64,000 nucleotides of DNA from Mauremys mutica (Eukaryota; Chordata; Testudines; Geoemydidae), in assembly GCF_020497125.1 (NCBI RefSeq), contig NC_059077.1, positions 27,975,340 through 28,039,339 of the forward strand. The letters run 5' to 3'. Positions 1 through 10,976 of this stretch are shown here, one piece after another (the stretch's first letter is position 1; every line of letters begins with the position of its first letter). A program made the position numbers and the translations under genes. The notes below the pieces were generated by a model that was not told where the DNA came from, did not search any database, and saw nothing but the letters and a program-made list of their open reading frames with translations.

Positions 1-1074
1 GCAAGGGATTGTATTCCCGTTATTTCCTAATCCCTAAAACCAAGGGGGGTCTCAGACCAATTCTAAACCTGTGTGGACTCAAGAAGTTCATGGAAAAGAT
101 TAAGTTCTGCATGGTCTCCCTGAGTGCTATTATCCCTTCTCTGGATCCAGGAGATGGGTACGCCGCCCTCGACATGAAAGCCACGTACTTTCACACAGCT
201 ATACAGCCTGCACACAGACGATTCCTCAGGTTTGTTGTTGACCACAATCATTATCAGTTGACGATCCTGCCTTTCAGCCTGTCAACAGCCGCCCTGAGTG
301 TTCACCAAGGGAATGTCGGTCGTAGCAGCCTTCCTCCAAAGGAGGCAGGTGCAGGTATACCCCTACCTTGATGACCGGATGCTCAGGGGATGCTCCTGGG
401 AACAGGTGGAGTCTCAAGTCTGATTGGTCAGATCCACTTTCAAGAATCTGGGCCTCCTCCTCAATGTGAAAGAGTTGACTTTGTTACCAACCCAAAGAAT
501 AGAGTTCATTGGTGCAGTGTTGGACTCGATACAGGCAAGAACATTTCTGCCAGATGCCTGCTTCCAAGCCATGATGGACATTATTCAAGGCCTCAGGTGG
601 TACCAGACCACTACAGCAAGGTGATGCCTGAGTCTCCTTGGCCACATGGCAGCCTGCGCTTATGTGGTCCAGCATGCCAGAATGAGGCTCAGACCCCTCC
701 AAGCGTGGCTCGCTAATATCTGAGAACAGAGGCTCCACTCATTGGATATTCAGCGGGCGCTAGCCTTTTACATCGAGCACACAAAGCCATTCAGGAAGTC
801 GAACCAGCTCCTTCATGGCAACTGCGGACTGGATGAAAGGGCTCCCGGTCTCATCTCAGAGAATCTCACCATGGATCACGTCCTCTATCCAGACGTGCTA
901 CTAGCTAGCCAAAGTTTCAGCCCCGTCCCTTACAGCACACTCCACAAGGGCATAGGCTTTGTCGGTGGCATTCCTGGCCCAGGTCCTGATACAAGAGTTC
1001 TGCAGGGCAGCAACGTGGTCCTCGATGCATACATTCACCTCTCATTATGCCATCATCCAGCACATCAGAAATGA
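1..1074 (+). pseudogene. DIRS-like retrotransposon: degenerate reverse transcriptase and tyrosine-recombinase relic
   Basis: The window opens inside a reverse transcriptase. Bases 9-371 encode a stretch with the RT pattern of DIRS-type elements (YSRYFLIPKTKGGLRPILNL, then ALDMKATYFH and LPFSLSTA). The RT frame then shifts and resumes at 424-624 (FKNLGLLLNV, RIEFIGAVLDS, DIIQGLRW), the RT thumb/RNase H side. Bases 742-1074 resemble the C-terminal recombinase part of such elements (IQRALAFYIEHTKPFRKS), again with frame changes. Most of the RNase H region between about 715 and 742 appears deleted. DIRS elements copy RNA into DNA and integrate with a tyrosine recombinase instead of a DDE integrase. 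The copy is dead: several frameshifts and stops. The RT call is firm; the recombinase call rests on recalled similarity. The 5' part lies outside the window. Confidence 0.72.
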
Positions 1075-1099
1075 TGCAGCATTTGGCAGAGCGCTGCTC

Positions 1100-1500
1100 C
1101 AGTTAGTGATTCCATAACTCCAACCACACCGCCTAGGTAGGGCTTGGGAGTCACCTAATTGGAATTGACATGAGCAATCACTCGAAGAAGAAAAAACAGT
1201 TACCTTCTCATAACTCTTGTTCTTTGAGATGTGTTGCTCATATCCATTCCAACACCCACCCTCCTACCCCTCTGTCAGAGTAGCCAGCAAGAAGGAACTG
1301 AGGAGGGGCTGGCTCGGCAGGGTCATATATTCAGCGCCATGAAGGTGCCACTCTAGGGGGCTCCACAGCCAACCTGATGGGAGCTGCTAAGGGAAAAACT
1401 TTCTGATGACTGTGCTTGCGGCGCACGCACACCTAATTGGAATGGATATGAGCAACACATCTCAAAGAACAACAGTTACGAGAAGGTGAGTAACTGGTTT
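1100..1500 (+). repeat. DIRS-like 3' terminal fold-back
   Basis: Bases 1198-1252 (beginning AGTTACCTTCTCATAAC) are the near reverse complement of 1437-1494 (ending GAGAAGGTGAGTAACT), giving two arms of about 55 bases separated by about 185 bases. It directly follows the recombinase relic, where DIRS elements carry inverted terminal and internal complementary regions. The palindrome is visible; its assignment to the same element is inferred from position. Confidence 0.65.
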
Positions 1501-3109
1501 TTTTCCCCCTGAAGTACAGATGTGCCAAACAAACTTAACAGTGTTTTGAACAATACAAATCTTGTTTCAACCCCCACTCTGCAAACTAGCAGATAATTGG
1601 CTACGTTCGTTCCTGTGGAAAAGCCTGCTGATAACTAGCATGGAGAAAAAAAGGGGTCATTGAACAAAAATGGTGGTGTTTAGCTTCAAAACAGTTAAGA
1701 TTCCCCACTCTGAAAGTTCTCCTGTTGTGCATTACAGGATTTACATGAAAAATGAAACAGCAGCTACTGGAGGAAAATGTAACACAATCAAATCTTTCAT
1801 TTGGAGAAACGAGACAGACGATGGCTTTCCCAGTTGGAGAATAACAGGTAAATTACACAAATGATGGAGTCAAAGTCAGCTGTCAGAGCTCAACACTTCT
1901 AGTAGTCTCAATTCTGATTTTTTTTAACCATTGGACAAAATTACAGATGAAACTGCTAGTTTGTGAAATATGATGGCTGACATAATAGGGTGTTGTACAG
2001 CAGGATTGAGCTACGCTGACAGAGGGATATAGGAAAGACTGCAAGATATCTGCCTCCCTTAAGCAGTATAAGCCAATGGTATTATTCCCTCACTTTTATT
2101 AACACTGAAAGTAACTCCAAACGTTGTTTTTTTTTGGGGGGGAGGGAGAGAGAGACTGGATGATGGCTCATCAGATGCGATGTATAATAACTGCTTTTTT
2201 TAATAGGCCCTTTTTATTTGTTTGTATAGATCTGACTATCTTTCAGCAGGATATTTCACTAATGACTGCACTGGAGCAGCAAAGACAGGGGAATGGGGAG
2301 AGACCTCTAATTGGGAATAAGCAGCTGGAGCAAATGGACTTCAAAGCACATTTTTGGGGCCTGATTTTTAGTTACACTAAGACCCCTTTATGTCCATTCT
2401 GGCAGTGGAAAGGGGCATTAAAGAAACCATGATGAAATTTACACTGCCAGAGTGGTGTAAATGGGCCTTGTTGTAATTGAAAATTAAGTTCTCAATGTTC
2501 ATACAAACATCTCCATAAGCAGGGTATGTAAAAGCAGCTGAAAAGAATTTACTAACTTTTCACCCAGTGTATTTGCAATTTGGTTGTTCATTAAAAAGTA
2601 GTATATTGGGTTATGCAAGTCAAGTGAAGATTGTACTTCCATATTTCTATACCATAGGGAAGGACAGTTACTGAGACCAAATGGTTAGGAGCACTTACCA
2701 TAACAGTGTCTTCTGTTTTTGATCCTTTTTATAGCTAAGAAAAGTCTGTAGACACCAGCAGAGGTTAGTGGCTTTCTGAACACTGTCTCTCAGGGAGTCA
2801 CCGCTGTACTCAGTGAGGTGCTAGACTGTCTAAGGTAGGAGACTATTCACTAGAGAAGTAGGAAAGTGACAGTGTTTCTTTGGAGTCTTTTTAAAGCATT
2901 CATCTTTAGTTCCGTTCTCTTTTCAGTATACTAAGCGTTGATTCTATGCTTCATCTTCCATTGCAATCCTGTTTCAGGAGTAACCAATCCTGTTTCAGGA
3001 ATAACCAAATATAGCAAATGTGCTCTTTCATGGACCCTCTTTTCTGCTAGTTGCACTGCATTCTTTTGTTTTGTGTCTGTTGTTTGGCTAGGATGGTGAC
3101 AAAGCTTGA
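1501..3109. other. No gene recognised
   Basis: AT-rich sequence with short chance ORFs only. A T/G-rich run (T10 followed by G-rich) lies near 2126-2145. The exact pair CCTGTTTCAGGA occurs at about 2968 and 2990 in a short direct repeat (GTAACCAATCCTGTTTCAGGA type). I see no domain, RNA gene or clear repeat family. Confidence 0.6.
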
Positions 3110-3872
3110 GGACATTGTGACGGTACCTCCCATAACGCTTTATGGAAATAGGCACGTGTGTGTGTATATATATAACATAACTAGAATGTGTTTTATACTA
3201 CATATGCCATGTAACATATCTCTATAAAGGTTATGATCTACTGAATCTATTAATCCTATTTGTATGCATGTATCATTTTTGTATTTTAAGTTATGAATAC
3301 TTGTTTGATTCTAAGTAGGCTGTAGTGAAGTGGTTGGTCAGCTTCCGGAGAAAAGACTATTCTCAGTAAGTGCCCAATCTGGAAACACTTAAGCCAACAA
3401 TGAACTTGGAGACACCAATCCACATCTGGGCTTACCCAGGAATGTGGCTTGGCTGGTAAGGAATTCAGTCATGCATGGACATGTGACTTACCCATGTGAC
3501 TCCAAAACTCCATTTTGTAGCTGGACTTTGCATAGGAGTGAGTCTCCACACACAAGAGAAAATCTATTTAAGCCCATGGGAGACCCCTCCATTTTGTCTT
3601 CAAGCTGGCTAAAGGGAGAACATCTCCACCCCCCAGGATACATGAAAGAAACTAGAACAAAGGGCAGTGACTGCAAGGGGTGTGAGCAATTGCTGGACCC
3701 AGACTGAAAGGAGATTAGTCTGTAAAAGGGAGCATTCTGGAACTGGTGAGGATCATATCTGTATTCAGTTTGATTAGACATTGATTTGCATGTTTTAGTT
3801 TATTTTGCTTGGTGTCTTGCTTTGTTCTGTCTGTTACTACTTGGAACCACTTAAATCCTACTTTCTGTATTT

Positions 3873-3878
3873 AATAAA
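3873..3878 (+). promoter_or_regulatory. Polyadenylation signal of the solo LTR
   Basis: AATAAA within a T-rich context (TTTAATAAAATCAC), about 760 bases into the LTR. A TATA-like CTATTTAAG lies upstream near 3564. The order matches a U3-R-U5 layout; no functional evidence. Confidence 0.5.
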
Positions 3879-4269
3879 ATCACTTTTTACTTATTAATTG
3901 ACCCAGAGTATGTATTAATACTTGGGAGGCAAACAGCTGTGCATACCTCTCTATCGGTGTTAGAGAGGACGAACAATGTAAGAGTTTACCCTGTGTAAGC
4001 TTTATACAGGGTAAAACAGATTTATTTGGGTTTAGACCCCAATGGGAGTTGGGCATCTGGGTGTTAAAGACAAGAACACTTTTGTTAGATACTTTCAGTG
4101 AAGCCTGGAGCTTTGGGGCAAGTAATTCAGACCCTGGATCTTTGTTGGAGCTGACGCAGAGGTGAAAGTAAGCTGGTACGGGCTGGTACGGCGTACCGGT
4201 AAGAAAAGGTGCAGTAGTGTGAGGGCAAGAAAGTGGAACATTCAGTGCTGGCTTACTTTCACCTCTTTT

Positions 4270-5083
4270 GGCTGCTTAAACTCAGAGCTAATAGAAGCAT
4301 GGAAAGGGAAAACTCACTGTCACATTTGTTTGTTGTTTCTCTCCCTCTCCTCCTCCAGCCAGACAGCAGACGTGGTTAGGCTCCGTGTTCCCCTCCCACC
4401 CCCCCACTCAGCAGAGGCTGCAGCCGCTCCCCTGTAGCTTGCAGGGGAACTGGCCAAGGGAGAAGCCTGCCCAGGATGCCTGCTGCCTGCATAAAAACAG
4501 TTTAAACTCAGCTGTTCCCTGCACGGTTCAGCCCATGAGATTAGGAGCCATTTCTGGCAATCTTGTTAATTTCACTCACAGTTGTTGGGGCTGTGTGTGT
4601 GTGTGACAGGGGCAGTTCTTTTCTGCCCCCTGGATGAGGGGATCTCCAATACTATAATACACAAAAAATACAATAGGCATTTGGTTGCACAGCTTAAATC
4701 CACAGCTAATAAAAGCAGGTGGAAGGGGAAAACTCACTGTCACATTGGTTTCTCTCCTCCCTCCTCCTCCAGCCAGGCTGCAGACGGGGCTAGGCTCCGT
4801 GCTTCCCCTCCCCCTATCTGGCACTCAGCAGGGGCTGCAGCAGCTCCCCTCTAACTTGCAGCAGGGAGCAAGGGGACTGGCTGAGGGAGAAGCCTGCCAC
4901 CTGCATAAAAACAGTTTAAACTCAGCTGTTCCCTCTGCAGTTCAGCCCATTGGATTGCTGACGGAGAAAATGCTGGGGGTGGGGGAGGGGGGAAGTGCGG
5001 AGCCTAGCCCCGTCCGCTGCCTGGCTGGAGGAGGAGGGAGGACACGGAGAAAAATGTGACAGCGAGTTTCACTTTTTCAGGCT
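4270..5083. repeat. Direct and inverted module copies inside the hAT element
   Basis: Copy 1 (about 4270-4550) and copy 2 (about 4690-4965) are direct repeats with a period near 420 bases. Both contain GGGAAAACTCACTGTCACAT, a C/T-rich tract, GCTCCGTG and GCATAAAAACAGTTTAAACT. A third, partial copy at about 4999-5083 is reversed (GCCTAGCCCCGTC... to ...TGTGACAGCGAGTTTCAC), so copies 2 and 3 can pair as a hairpin. The ORFs crossing this area are chance frames in GC-rich DNA. Confidence 0.8.
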
Positions 5084-5320
5084 TATTCCAATATTAAAGT
5101 TTTATTACAGACAGTATTGGTAGTAGTAGTAGTAGCTTTATTTTCTATATCTATGTCATGCAATGGGAGGGATCCATGAAGTATGTAGGAGAGGTGGGTT
5201 GCTTGCGATTGGACCATACAAGTAAGAAATGTAAATTACTTTCACCCCTGCCCAAATCCCAGGGCTCCCAGCCGCCTCTGCAGCTGATAGCTCTGGACGT
5301 GATTTAAAGGGCCCTGTGCT

Positions 5321-5616
5321 CAGGGCCAGCTCCAGACCCCAGCGCGCCAAGCGCACGCTTGGGGCGGCGTCCCGCGGGAGGGCGGCTCCGGTGGACCTCC
5401 CACAGGCATGCCGGCGGAGGGCCCGCTGGTCCCATGGCTTCAGTGGACCTCCCGCAGACGTGCCTGCGGGAGGTCCACCAGAGCCGCAGGACCAGCGGAC
5501 CCTCTGCAGGCACGTCTGCAGGAGGTCCACCGGAGCCGCGGGACCGGCGACTGCCAGAGTGCCCCCCACGGTGTGCCGCCGTGCTTGGGGCAGCGCAAAT
5601 CTTAGAGCCGCCCCTG
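5321..5616. mobile_element. hAT-type MITE nested in the 4157-5768 element
   Basis: Starts CAGGGCCAGCTCCAG, ends CTTAGAGCCGCCCCTG, and has a perfect 8-base target duplication CCTGTGCT (5313-5320 and 5617-5624). It is 296 bases long, very GC-rich, with no transposase. The centre contains a palindromic CTCCCGCAGACGTGCCTGCGGGAG-type unit repeated with variation. Overlapping ORFs in three frames are composition artefacts. Confidence 0.9.
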
Positions 5617-5906
5617 CCTGTGCTTCCAGCTTCAGCTGGAGTCCTGGCTGTTTAAATCCTGATTTAAAAGCCCTGGGATGTAAAGGTTCCACCTCTTCCG
5701 ATTGAGGCCCCTCCCACTCCTCAGGACTCCAGAGTACCGGTGAGTCCTTTAAGATACTTTCACCCCGGAGCAGACGGGTGTGTCTGGCTCAGCAAGACAG
5801 GGTGCTGGGGTCCCGAGCTGGCAGGGAAAGCAGGAGTAGAAGTAGTCTTGGCACATCAGGTGGCAGCTCCCAGGGGGTTTCTGTGATCCAACCCATCACA
5901 GGACAT

Positions 5907-6354
5907 GACATAAGGTTTCTGATGTTTAATTAAGGTGCTCGGAAAATTGGATAATAAAGCAAATTAGGATGCTGCTGCTACAGCAGAAAAAACCTCTACT
6001 GTACTATTCACAGCTAACCAATCCCCCTGTCTGAACTGACAAAGATTGGCTGCATGGTTATTCTTAATTTGAAGACCAGCCGATCTGTTCAGTGCTCTGA
6101 ATGTGAGCACTTATAATGTAGTTCACATTGCCTCAATTTATATCTTCAGTGCAACTAGAAAAGTTTCATTATGAGCTGAAAGTGGCTTTCCCTACCATGA
6201 ATAAGTACAGTGGGTCACTTAAATTTTTACCAAAACATTGTCTCTGCGTATTTGGAGTCTTTACCATGCATAACACACAAATTAATGACAGAAGGTGCCC
6301 AGATATCCCCTTTCTGTTGATAATTTAATGCTAACATTGAAGAGCTAAATTATT
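5907..6354. other. No gene recognised
   Basis: Unique-looking AT-rich DNA between the LTR and the MIR. No supported feature. Confidence 0.6.
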
Positions 6355-6545
6355 AGGCTGGGTTCAATTCCATGTTCTGCCACAGATTTGCTGTGTGACC
6401 TTGGGCAAGTTACTTAGCCTCTCTGTGCCTCAGTTCCCCATTTGTAAAATGAGGATAATAGCAGTGCCCTGCCTCACAAGGGTGCTGGGAGGATAGCTGT
6501 GTTAGACTGTGAGGCATACAGATACTACGATAATGGGTGCATATA
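6355..6545 (+). repeat. MIR-like tRNA-derived SINE
   Basis: Contains the conserved MIR core and flank in order: TTCTGCCACAGATTTGCTGT, GTGACCTTGGGCAAGTTACT, CTCTGTGCCTCAGTTCCCC, GTAAAATGAGGATAATAGCA, CCTGCCTCACAAGGGTG. The tRNA-like 5' head is reduced to a remnant (GGGTTCAATTCC, B-box-like). This is the best preserved MIR copy in the window. Confidence 0.88.
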
Positions 6546-9002
6546 TGCATCTAAGATAGCTTATTCTATCTTCTGTCCAGCTGAAAGGGAGGCACAAGCC
6601 AATGCAGGCTGAAATTATTAAGCAGATTTCATAATACTGTTTGCTGATCACACAAGGAGTACTAAGAAGTCTGTTTATATCAGCATAAATCTATCTCAGG
6701 TTTCTATGCCAGTTCCAATAAATTCTCTCTTAATCACACCTGTAGCCAGACAGTTCCAGAGACACTTGGGCATTGTCTGCTGGGAATTTTTTTGCATCAT
6801 ATGCACAACTCCACTGGCCAAACTCCACCTTTCCCTGCCACTAGGTGGGCAAAGCTGCTGCTGAGCATTCAGTAACAGTTGGGGAATACCTCCCACTGTG
6901 TTCTGAGGTCTGGGGCAGGAGAATTCTGTCCCATGTGGATCACTCTGGAATAAATCCTTTTTATCCATGCATTGAACAGAGCAGAGGGTTTGGTCCTGGG
7001 TAATTGAAAAAAATTAACTCAAAGAAATCCTGTGCATTTATATTAAAACAAAATATTGTGCACACTCCTATGATGTCAAGTAATTATCAATAATGATTAA
7101 GAACCGTGACTGATGTGGTTTTCCCCAGGTTAGTACTGTGTGATGTTATTCACAAACTGCTTTTAAGGCTGCTTACTTGTACAGGAAAAGGAAAAAAGGC
7201 AAAGGCGTTAAGCTGCTTTAGCCTAGTGTTGGAGCAGTATAGTCTGTGGCCTCTGAGCCATGTGAGGCTTTTTGCAGCTTTTGTCTTGTAGGAATTTCTC
7301 TCATATAGTCTGGTCGCAGGTGATGCGGTGGGGGTGGGGTCAGCAAATGGATCAGAATTCCTTGGCCTTCTAAGTAACCAGCAAGGGAGGAAGGGGTGGA
7401 AAATAGGTTGTTGGGGAGACAGTGAATTCAAGATAAGAATGAAATGGACATAGAACTTAGTGCATGACAAGTTGAGGAGTGACGGTACTGTGCACTAGCT
7501 TGCCATGCACTAACAGGTCATGTGGACCCAGCACCATTATCTAAAAAGTTCTGTAGTGCACTTTGATGTACTGCTGTTTGTTGGACGTGAGTTTAAAATA
7601 AGTAGCTGCTATCTAGAACAATGAAAACCATGTAAACTTAGCTTGCTGTTCACAACCTTGATCTAGAGCTGTCCCTGAATTTGTAGGACCCTGGTAATTT
7701 GTCTTTCTAACAGAAAAAACAAGATCTGAATAACATAGATTCCTTTAAGCATATGTGCAAATAACACCAGTTCTTTTACTAACTCTTCCTACAGTAGCCA
7801 AGGTGAATTATCCTCACATGACATTTAATACCATAGCTTTGCTTGTAGTGCTGGATTCTCTGGTGCACTAAGGCCATTTTGTCCTTACATGTGTAAAAAG
7901 CTCCCAGAAATAGCTAATGGAGAATTCCCCCCGTACAGGGGGAACTCTTCACCAATGTGAAGCTGGAGGCAGTAGCTCTGCTACCTCCTGTGTCAGCCAC
8001 CCCCAGAGCCTTACCAGTTCTAGCACGAGAGCAGAGGGTTGTGTGTCAGGGCATTCTGGGGAGGTGTTCAGGACAGGGAGAGTGCCGAGTTCTGCTACAC
8101 CCGATCCTGTACTGTTCAAATGACCCTGAAGGATATTATGGCAGTGGAGTAAGATGAGGATCCTTTTGTTCAGCTCTAACTTGTGCCAGGGCCAGGTGGC
8201 TGAGGATTATGGAGCAGCAGCCAGTTCCCTACTCTGGTCTGAGCAGAGCTTGGCTGGGTTAGAGAATCTGCTCCTTGACTTAAGAACCATTAATGTTTAC
8301 TCATGGGACTAACAGATATTGTATGATTGATTGCAAATCTGTTACATGTCGCTAAGTGAACTCTGCCATCTATTGGTGGGTGGGGTAAGAATTCTGCTAG
8401 AATGAGCTTAGGTCTGAGGAACTACATTATTGCTTGTTCCTTTCCACTTAATTTGGATGTGCTGTTCAGCATGCGCCTTTGAAAGGTGTGGCTGACACCA
8501 AATCCTATCCTAAATTCCATGCTGTACAGTCTGACGGGGCAACCTGGTGAGGTTACCAGTGGTGTAAACAGCACAGAACATGGCCATTAAGCTGTTGTTG
8601 CAGGACACAGAGAAGGGACCAGCGCCTCAGAGTTCAGAATGGGATCCAGTGTTGTGGGGCTGAGGTTTCAGGTCAGCCCATTGTAAAGAAAAGGGTTACC
8701 TGTGAAGTTCAGCTCTGGTTCTGAACTTTCCCAGTGCTCGGGTATCTTTAGATCTAGTGTGTTGGTTCAGGCCTTTCTTCAATAAGAACCTACCAGTAAA
8801 GAAATGAAATGTTTTATATATTTGTATCATTTGGATTGTATTTCAGAAAAACAGATGCAAGAGTGAAAGAGGTTATACACCAGCTTTCCATTCTTCACAG
8901 CTTCATAAAATGACGATATGCTGGAAGGTGTTCATGGATGCCATCAGTCACAGACCTGGGTAAAGCTGATGGGTGTACAAGGCACCCTTCATTCAGGCTG
9001 AA
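6546..9002. other. No gene recognised
   Basis: No domain or intact repeat. Bases 7490-7640 (GTGGACCCAGCACC, GTAGTGCACTTTG) weakly resemble the interior of the TA-flanked MITE at 46146-46390. The ORF at 7150-7470 on the minus strand and those near 7917-8157 look like chance frames. Confidence 0.5.
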
Positions 9003-9493
9003 TGGAAAGAGCAATTAACTGTGCCTTTGTGTAGTGAGAGTTGAAACAATAGATGCCATGGCCCAGCCCTGGCCAGCATGGCAAGGTCTGAGATGTCTGG
9101 AAGCAGGGCCTGCAGCAGAGCTAGTCTCTGGGCTAATGAGTGCAGCTGGCCTGTAGTAGGCTGCCAAATAGGTGACACTACCTGATTGGCTGGAAGAGTC
9201 AACAGGCTGGCTCCTAAGCCCAGCAGCAGCAGAAGCAGAATTTCAGGGACTGCTCAAAGCGTTTGCCCCTGGCTGAGATAGTTCCGGCACTTGCTTGGTC
9301 CCAGCCTTGCTACTGCCTTGGCCCACTCCATGTAGCCCAGTTCTGACCCTCATCTTTGACTTCTATCTATGGCCCTGACCCTTGGCTCTGCCATCTGGCC
9401 TCTGACTCCGGTTGTGACCCTGGGTTCCAATTCCTGGCTACTGATGCCTGCTCTCACCACTAGGCATGACCACCCACATCCCAGTCACTGACA
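9003..9493 (+). mobile_element. Possible solo LTR remnant
   Basis: The 3' part is a CTGAC-rich run (GGCCCTGACCCTTGGCTCTG, CTCTGACTCCGG) ending CACATCCCAGTCACTGACA, which I recall as an LTR terminus type in turtles. A CCAAT-type TGATTGGCTGG lies at about 9183. A candidate 4-base duplication TGAA (8999-9002 and 9494-9497) would set the boundaries to TG...CA, but four bases can match by chance. Treat the left boundary as tentative. Confidence 0.32.
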
Positions 9494-10680
9494 TGAACAG
9501 AAGCTTAGCCATGTGGGCCAAGGGTTTTCCCTTGGGATTGATTGAAAACACAGGGGTGAGGGATTAATTGGATGTAGCTATGTATGTCTAGGCTTTTGAG
9601 AGGCAGAAAGCAGCCAGAGAGCCAAGAGAAAGTGAGCAGAAAGCCAGGACAGAGCTCGAGAAGCACTGGTGAGCATAACCAATACCTGCTTTTTTGGGCA
9701 CAGTATTCACTGGAAAGGCAGACTAGGGTTTCTGAAGAAAGAAACTGCCTACTGTTTGTACTGTGTTCAGGGAAAGGGGACTTTGTGTACATTCTGTGTA
9801 CACAAACAGGATTGCACCAAAGAAATACCTGACTCATTAAATTGATTTCTCCACCTAATGGCAACAACCCAGCAAAGCCTTGAGTATTGACTCACTGCTC
9901 AGGCCAAAGGGACAGTAATAATATAATATCCGTCAGTTGGTAGGAAAATGTTTTCTCTCGTACAAATACACACACACACACACACAAATGAAAGTCTTAA
10001 GCTGTTGCCTAATACATTCATTGTTGAAACAGACAGAAAAACAGGTGGCAGCACTTCTTTTCTACAGAACTTCAGCAGCATGTCTGCTCCTAAATATTGA
10101 GAAAGTTGGAAGAAACAGTGACAAATAGAAGGGAAGTGATCAAAGGCAGAAGAGAAGAGTGGTTATCAGTCTGCTTCTGCTTTCTTGAATTTGCTCTGTG
10201 GGGGAAAATAATCCACAAAATTGCAACATGCTTTTCAATTACTGAAATGAGAGGAGATGCAAACCATTCATTGAAAATAATTGTGTGAACAAACTAATTT
10301 GTTTTCAAGGTAATTTGCTCTCTGCACTCATCATTGCCTTGTGGATAGATTTATACCTGCCATCTCCATAATGTTGTTCCTCTTATTATTGCTATCATGC
10401 ATAGCAATTTCCATTAATACAATTACCAAGCCATTTTTTCAGGGAAGCTAGGAAGATTTTTTTGTTTTAATTCCCCATATAGGCTGTTTGCAAAGATAAT
10501 AGGGCATTTAAGACATAACTGATGGGCTGCCTCACGTGTATCTAGACTGGCATTGCTAAGAAACTATGACTTTATCTAATTAAACCTACTATTTTTGAAA
10601 AGTCTTATCCCTTTTAACAGGGATCAACTAATAAGACCACCATGGACAGACTCTTCCTTCCAGAATCCCAGCCCAGAGAG
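9494..10680. other. No gene recognised; (CA)n microsatellite
   Basis: A perfect AC dinucleotide run lies near 9967-9987. Nothing else is supported; the ORFs at 9505-9867, 9584-9832 and 9899-10288 show no domain. Confidence 0.6.
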
Positions 10681-10686
10681 ACCCAA

Positions 10687-10775
10687 TGAGCCAGATCCTC
10701 AGTTTCTGTAAATCAAGAAAGTTTTATTGATATTGATGGATCTATGCAAATTTACACCAACTGAGGATCCAAGAA
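10687..10775. repeat. Imperfect palindromic repeat
   Basis: CAGATCCTCAGTTTCTGTAAAT (10690 onward) is the near reverse complement of ATTTACACCAACTGAGGATC (ending about 10771). The motif family with TTTACACCA and TGAGGATC is widespread in reptile DNA as I recall it; related wording appears near 59640-59740. Confidence 0.55.
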
Positions 10776-10839
10776 GTCCATTCTATTCCCTTCTGGACAG
10801 ACAGGTCCTTGTTTTACATTCTGATTCCCTCTCCCTTCT

Positions 10840-10976
10840 GTTCAGACAGGAATTAATTCGGGGAAGTTCTATGCCCTGTGTTATACAGAAGGACAGATTA
10901 GATGACCACAATGGTCCCCATTGTCTTTATAATCAAAAACCACTAGACCTAGATCCAAAAATCTATTGTTAATCCA
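10840..10976 (+). repeat. CR1-like LINE 3' end
   Basis: The stretch GACAGGAATTAATTCGGGGA, GTTCTATGCCCTGTGTTATA, GACAGATTAGATGACCACAA, TGGTCCCC matches the 3' untranslated end of CR1-type LINEs. It is 5' truncated with no coding part. Confidence 0.6.

Larger units (their letters stand above)
4157..5768. mobile_element. Non-autonomous hAT-type DNA transposon
   Basis: It begins CAGAGGTGAAAGTA and ends TACTTTCACCCCGG, an inverted terminal repeat of about 14 bases. It is flanked by an 8-base target duplication, AGCTGACG at 4149-4156 and AGCAGACG at 5769-5776 (one mismatch). The CAG start and 8-base duplication are hAT hallmarks. No transposase ORF is present. The interior carries two direct and one inverted copy of a roughly 280-base module, an AGT-rich tract near 5119-5136, and a second MITE at 5321-5616. 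Confidence 0.85.
3116..5900 (+). mobile_element. Solo LTR with nested DNA transposons
   Basis: The element starts TGTGACGGTACC and ends CCCATCACA and is flanked by the exact 6-base direct repeat GGACAT (3110-3115 and 5901-5906). Removing the hAT insertion (4157-5768 plus one 8-base TSD) leaves about 1165 bases. No gag, pol or env sequence is present, so this is a solo LTR left by LTR-LTR recombination, probably of an endogenous retrovirus. A 6-base duplication is typical of class II-like retroviruses, but class is not proven. The AATAAA at 3873 supports the + orientation. Confidence 0.85.

Noticed and set aside
5156..5705. 178-codon minus-strand ORF and three plus-strand ORFs
   Set aside because: They span the nested GC-rich MITE and cross its boundaries and target duplications; no domain.
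9937..10288. Short ORFs around the CA microsatellite
   Set aside because: No domain, no splice context, and composition like the flanks.
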